Below are positions 7,600-10,502 of a DNA stretch of 10,502 nt, piece by piece. Under the pieces are notes generated by a model, which saw only the letters and a list, made by a program, of their open reading frames with translations, was not told the DNA's origin and ran no database searches. The stretch is taken from assembly GCA_021785095.1 (NCBI GenBank), contig JAJYGM010000613.1:1-10502 (forward strand). Direction: 5' to 3'. The stretch's first letter is position 1; each line of letters starts with the position of its first letter. The stretch comes from Actinomycetes bacterium. Lineage in GTDB: Bacteria; Actinomycetota; Acidimicrobiia; Acidimicrobiales; Bog-793. The position numbers and the translations under genes are program-made.

Positions 7600-8210
7600 C
7601 CGGCGCCCTCTTGCCGCGTGGCACCGGCAGCAACAGGTGCGGCACGTGATGCCGCCGCGAGTCGGGCGTCCCTCACGGTCTCGACTGCCTCGAGGATCCG
7701 GCCGTAGCCGGTGCACCGGCAGAGGTTGCCGGAGATCGCCTCACGGATCTCGAGCTCGGAAGGTCGGGGGTTGCGCTCGAGCAGGTCGTGGACCGTCACG
7801 ATCAGGCCCGGTGTGCAGAAGCCGCACTGGACCGCGCCGGTCTCGGTGAACGCCACCTGTACGTCGGTGAAGCGCTCGCCAGCACCAAGACCTTCCACCG
7901 TCACGATCTCCCGGCCGCCGGCGGTCGCTGCAAGAACGAGACAGGAGCACACGAGCTCACCGTCGACAAGCACCGAGCACGAGCCGCACTCCCCCTGCTC
8001 GCACGCGTTCTTCGCACCGGGCAGCCCGAGCCGGTTGCGCAGCACGTACAGCAGGCTCTCGCCCATCCACGCCCCGCGGAGCTCGTGCTCCTGCCCGTTG
8101 ACGGACAGGGTGTACGAACACTGGTCGGGCTGGTCGGGCTGGTCGGGCTGGTCGGGCTGGTCGGGCTGGTCGGGCTGGTCGGGCTGGTCGGCCCGACCGG
8201 CGGTGGTCAC
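7596..8210 (-). CDS. 2Fe-2S subunit of xanthine-dehydrogenase-type molybdenum hydroxylase (CoxS/PucE type) with (DQP)n N-terminus
   Basis: This small subunit carries two [2Fe-2S] clusters that move electrons from the Mo centre to FAD. It has 204 residues. The N-terminal plant-ferredoxin-type domain has cluster ligands C70, C75, C78 and C90 (ACEQGECGSC). The C-terminal helical domain has C129/C132 (CGFCTPG) and C164/C166 (CRCTGY), all as expected for the family. What is odd is the N-terminus: after about seven residues, positions 8-30 are seven Asp-Gln-Pro triplets plus Asp-Gln, and the normal domain (SYTLSVNG) starts directly after. There is no ATG, GTG or TTG between the repeat and the first conserved strand, so the repeat must be translated. 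The open frame continues far upstream inside the FAD gene, but GTG 8210 is chosen because it overlaps that gene's TGA by four bases. No clear Shine-Dalgarno is seen, so translation probably depends on coupling to the upstream gene. Confidence 0.92.
   Translation of the reverse strand: MTTAGRADQPDQPDQPDQPDQPDQPDQPDQCSYTLSVNGQEHELRGAWMGESLLYVLRNRLGLPGAKNACEQGECGSCSVLVDGELVCSCLVLAATAGGREIVTVEGLGAGERFTDVQVAFTETGAVQCGFCTPGLIVTVHDLLERNPRPSELEIREAISGNLCRCTGYGRILEAVETVRDARLAAASRAAPVAAGATRQEGAG
8121..8192 (-). repeat. 9-base tandem repeat, 8 units, coding for Asp-Gln-Pro
   Basis: On the plus strand the unit is CTGGTCGGG: seven perfect copies start at 8121, 8130, 8139, 8148, 8157, 8166 and 8175, and an eighth at 8184 has C as its last base. 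On the coding strand each unit reads GAC-CAG-CCC. Because the unit is a multiple of three, gain or loss of copies changes only the tail length and never the frame. Near-perfect identity between units, including third codon positions, points to recent slippage expansion. Confidence 0.97.
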
Positions 8211-9070
8211 GCTGCCACCCGCTCGAGGGCTCGGCGGGCGCAGACGCCTACCGCATGGCGGCGGTAGGCAGCGGTCGACCGGTGATCGTCGATCGGGCGT
8301 GAGGCAGCGGACACGAGCCCGGCGAAGCGCTCGAGCGCCCCGTCCCGGTGGGCATCCCCGGCCAGCACCCCGCCGGCATCCCAGTCCAGCAGCTCGCCGG
8401 CGAGCTCCTCTGCCTCGTGCGCCCGCAGCGGAACGGGTCCGACCGAGCCGAGGGCGACCCTCACCGAGCAGGAGTCGAGGTCGACCACGACGGCGGCGGA
8501 GCAGACGGCGATGACCATGGCGTTGCGGGTCCCGACCTTCAGGAATTCCTGGCGGGTGCGCCGCGTTGGAACCCGGACGGAGTGGACGACGTCGTGGGGG
8601 CGGAGAGCGGTCCGTTTGGCTCCGGTGACGAAGTCGCCGACCGGCACCTCGCGCCGGCCGTCGGCAGACTCGACCACCACGACCGCATCGAGGGCCACGA
8701 GGACGGGGAGCGTGTCGCCGGCCGGGCTCGCAGTGGCGAGGTTCCCGCCGAGTGTGCCCGCATTGCGAATCTGGGGGGACCCGACGGTTCGAGCCGCCTG
8801 GGCGAGAGCGGGAAGCCGGCCGGCGAGGTCGGGCTGCAGCATCTCGGTGTACGTGAGCGCCCCGCCGAGCACCAGCTCTTCGGTCACGGCGTCTTCGCTC
8901 CAACCCTTCAGTTCCGTCACCCTGCTCAGGCTCATGATCGACGCCGGCCGGCGGCGACCGAAGTTGATCTCGACCATGAGGTCGGTGCCGCCTGCCAGGA
9001 GCTCGCACCCGGGGTCGGCAGCAAGCCCGGTGACCAGCTCTTCGAGCGAATCAGGGACGCGCACGCTCAC
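8207..9070 (-). CDS. FAD-binding subunit of xanthine-dehydrogenase-type molybdenum hydroxylase (CoxM/PucC type)
   Basis: This is the electron-output subunit of a three-subunit, cytoplasmic Mo-hydroxylase: FAD takes electrons from the 2Fe-2S subunit and passes them to the final acceptor. The 287-residue length is normal for the family. The N-terminal FAD-binding half has the signature AGGTDL (26-31) followed by RPASIMSLSRVTEL; the second FAD motif GSPQIRNAGTLGGN lies at 97-110, followed by PAGDTLPVL. The C-terminal CO-dehydrogenase-flavoprotein domain runs from about residue 175. There is no inserted 4Fe-4S loop of the 4-hydroxybenzoyl-CoA reductase kind. The frame also allows a TTG at 9100 and a GTG at 9088, but GTG 9070 is preferred because the family-like sequence begins there and a TANNNT box lies just upstream. 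No Shine-Dalgarno sequence is visible. It is the first gene of the operon, and its stop overlaps the next start by four bases (GTGA). Confidence 0.92.
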   Translation of the reverse strand: MSVRVPDSLEELVTGLAADPGCELLAGGTDLMVEINFGRRRPASIMSLSRVTELKGWSEDAVTEELVLGGALTYTEMLQPDLAGRLPALAQAARTVGSPQIRNAGTLGGNLATASPAGDTLPVLVALDAVVVVESADGRREVPVGDFVTGAKRTALRPHDVVHSVRVPTRRTRQEFLKVGTRNAMVIAVCSAAVVVDLDSCSVRVALGSVGPVPLRAHEAEELAGELLDWDAGGVLAGDAHRDGALERFAGLVSAASRPIDDHRSTAAYRRHAVGVCARRALERVAA

Positions 9071-9076
9071 AGCGCA

Positions 9077-9108
9077 ATCGTACGACACCTGCTTACACAA
9101 AATGTCAA
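9077..9108 (-). promoter_or_regulatory. Candidate promoter for the purine operon, possibly giving a leaderless mRNA
   Basis: The 59-base gap holds the most AT-rich patch near this operon. Read on the minus strand there is a perfect -35-like TTGACA (9108-9103) and a TACGAT (9082-9077) that fits the TANNNT -10 pattern of actinobacteria. The spacing is 20 bases, longer than the usual 16-19, so the -35 may contribute little. Only six bases separate the -10 box from the GTG at 9070, which would start the transcript at or next to that codon. An 8-base palindrome TCGTACGA (9078-9085) overlaps the -10 box and could be part of an operator, but it is too short to name one. No regulator gene is visible in the window. 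Confidence 0.4.
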
Positions 9109-9129
9109 CTTCGCTGGCGGCTGCTCGGG

Positions 9130-10502
9130 CTACTCGTCCGCCTCCTCGTAGAGGGCCTCGCCGCGGCGAAGACGCCCTGCGATGATGACGATCTGGGCGA
9201 GCTCCCGGCGCGTCGGGGTGTGCGCCGCGAGGAAGCGTGCAGCACCGACGAGCACCAGGGCCGACTCCTCGGATCCTTCGGGCCAGGCGAGCGACTGGCG
9301 CACGGCAGCTTCGTAGGTCTGGAACCAGTGGAACCCGGCGTCTTCGCGGAGCAAGGCGCTCCCAAGTGCCTTGATCGCTGCCGACCGGCTACCGCCGCTC
9401 TTCAGGTGCCCGTAGACGATGGCACCGGCCTCGTCGACTCGCCCCTCCGAGTCGAAGCAGGCCGCGAGGTCGGCCAGATCCCCGCTCGTCGCCCTCGGCA
9501 ATCGTGCCGCCGGCACGTTCAAGAAACGATCGAGGAACACCTTCATCGCCACCTGAACGACGCCACGGAGCAGCTGCGGCGAGGGCGCCCGGACGATCAT
9601 CTGGTGCAGCGCATTGGCGGCAGTGAACCCGTGGTGGACGACGTCCCAGTCACTGTGGTCGTTCTGGACGTGGAAGCGGGTGACCCGCAACGAGGCCGCA
9701 AGGGCCACGGCCCGCGCGAGCTGCTCACCCGAGGCGCCTTCGTCGATGGCGCGGAAGATGGCGTCGATGGCGACGGCCGGGTCGTCGCCGAGGAGGTCCC
9801 ATGCGAGCTTCGCGGGGCCACCCGCGGCTTCGAAGCGTCCGGACGCCTCGTGATCCAAGGCGCCGCCGTCGAAGTCCGCGCTCGACAGCGCGCCCTCGAG
9901 CCGCTCGCCTGCCTCGTTCGCGAGGGTGGCGAGGTCGTATGGGTGGCGCCAGGAACCCTCCTCCTCGTGGCGGGTGGCGTGAGCCGTCTCGTGCGCAAGC
10001 GTCGGGAGGACGATGGGTGCAAAGGCAGGCCCGAGGTGCCCGACGAGCTCGAACGCCTTGTTCGTGAAGTCGAGGATGTGGCCCTCGTCGAGGAAGACGT
10101 GGTCGGTGATGGCGGCGCCCATCATGGCCGCGACCTCGTCGGACTCCCAGCCCGCGCTGACGGCCGACACGAGGGTGCGCTCGGCTGCATCGCCCGAACG
10201 CGTCTCGATGAAGCGCCGGTACCAGGAAACCAGGCGGTCCTTTGGGAGGTCGCTCGCCGGCAACGGGTCGAGCGGGAACCGTGGCGGGTTGCCGCGGGTG
10301 TTGCCCGACAGGAAGCTCAACCCCTGCAGGAGGGCGAGCGGTCGGTCGCCCCATTCGAGGTGCTCGAGGACGTTCGCCATGGCGGAGAGCACGGTGAGCC
10401 CGGATCCGAATCCGCCCTCCCGGTACGAGCAGCCGAACCGGGCTGCTGCGCCGACGATCTCGGCGGGTTCCACCCCGGCGTCGAGCATTGCCAGCACCGC
10501 TT
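9130..10502 (-). CDS. Hypothetical helical protein with three internal repeats (5' end outside window)
   Basis: The reading frame is open to the right edge, so the gene is partial; the GTG at 10497 is probably internal. About 456 residues are visible (numbered here from that GTG), ending with a TAG at 9132-9130. I do not recognise a named family with certainty. It is rich in Ala/Leu helices and soluble, with no signal peptide or membrane segment in the visible part. Three segments share one layout, at about residues 5-78, 112-190 and 250-333: a helix beginning 'xxGxxxxE', then a His/Asp/Gly patch, then an 'FTxxAxxL'-like helix (GHILDFTNKAFEL in the second, VHHGFTAANALHQM in the third). Clustered His/Asp residues (DHVFLDEGH; FHVQNDHSDWDVVHH; HETAHATRHEEE) could bind a metal. 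From memory, similar helical regions occur beside Rieske domains or in questin-oxidase-like proteins; this is a weak recollection. It lies 59 bases upstream of the purine operon on the same strand, and a functional link is not shown. Confidence 0.8.
   Translation of the reverse strand, partial: AVLAMLDAGVEPAEIVGAAARFGCSYREGGFGSGLTVLSAMANVLEHLEWGDRPLALLQGLSFLSGNTRGNPPRFPLDPLPASDLPKDRLVSWYRRFIETRSGDAAERTLVSAVSAGWESDEVAAMMGAAITDHVFLDEGHILDFTNKAFELVGHLGPAFAPIVLPTLAHETAHATRHEEEGSWRHPYDLATLANEAGERLEGALSSADFDGGALDHEASGRFEAAGGPAKLAWDLLGDDPAVAIDAIFRAIDEGASGEQLARAVALAASLRVTRFHVQNDHSDWDVVHHGFTAANALHQMIVRAPSPQLLRGVVQVAMKVFLDRFLNVPAARLPRATSGDLADLAACFDSEGRVDEAGAIVYGHLKSGGSRSAAIKALGSALLREDAGFHWFQTYEAAVRQSLAWPEGSEESALVLVGAARFLAAHTPTRRELAQIVIIAGRLRRGEALYEEADE

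Noticed and set aside
5290..7707. 805-codon open frame on the plus strand, antisense to the PucD-like gene
   Set aside because: Its translation lacks family motifs and is rich in Arg/His/Asp as expected for an antisense frame in GC-rich DNA; the minus strand encodes a fully motif-complete enzyme.
8121..8192. CRISPR-like array
   Set aside because: The units are 9 bases long, directly adjacent and without spacers; it is a coding microsatellite.
8211..9008. Long N-terminal extension of the 2Fe-2S frame inside the FAD gene
   Set aside because: Its translation is Arg/Pro/Gly-rich noise antagonistic to a folded domain, and the FAD gene in another frame explains this stretch; the GTGA overlap marks the true start.
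9071..9100. Upstream TTG 9100 or GTG 9088 as the start of the FAD subunit
   Set aside because: The extra ten residues are unlike the family's N-terminus, no ribosome-binding site precedes them, and they overlap the candidate promoter.

Overview
The window is GC-rich (roughly 70% by eye), uses GTG as well as ATG starts, and has every supported gene on the minus strand. This suggests a high-GC bacterium, most likely an Actinomycetota lineage (Chloroflexota is possible). That is inferred from composition and protein style only; there is no rRNA or other taxonomic marker. Transcription runs from right to left, so the first gene of the operon is at high coordinates.

Layout in transcription order: (1) 10502-9130, the 3' part of an unrecognised gene for a mostly helical protein with three internal repeats; it enters from outside the window. 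(2) 9129-9071, a 59-base gap that is AT-rich for this genome and holds a candidate promoter reading into the next gene. (3) 9070-136, six genes packed without gaps: an FAD subunit, a 2Fe-2S subunit and a molybdopterin subunit of a three-subunit xanthine-dehydrogenase-type enzyme; an 8-oxoguanine-deaminase-type amidohydrolase; a YgeY-type M20 metallohydrolase; and a fused 2Fe-2S/molybdopterin enzyme of the type called selenium-dependent xanthine dehydrogenase. All five junctions are 4-base ATGA or GTGA overlaps. (4) 135-1, no gene; a weak hairpin and a GC-rich 31-base tandem repeat that runs off the window edge.

Function: the operon looks like a purine oxidation and breakdown module. Mo-hydroxylases oxidise purine rings (hypoxanthine to xanthine to urate, or C8 of guanine), 8-oxoguanine deaminase makes urate from 8-oxoguanine, and YgeY is a recurrent partner of selenium-dependent xanthine dehydrogenase in purine/urate-using gene clusters. 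Two different molybdenum hydroxylases sit in one operon. Their active-site signatures differ: the fused enzyme keeps both purine-site residues known from bovine xanthine oxidase (Glu and Arg), while the three-subunit enzyme keeps the Glu but has Asn at the Arg position. A division of labour between substrates is therefore likely.

The most unusual sequence features are an in-frame 9-base tandem repeat that puts a (Asp-Gln-Pro)n tail on the 2Fe-2S subunit, the fully overlapping operon, the paired Mo-hydroxylases, and the triplicated unknown protein upstream. No tRNA, rRNA, CRISPR array, transposase or transporter was seen.
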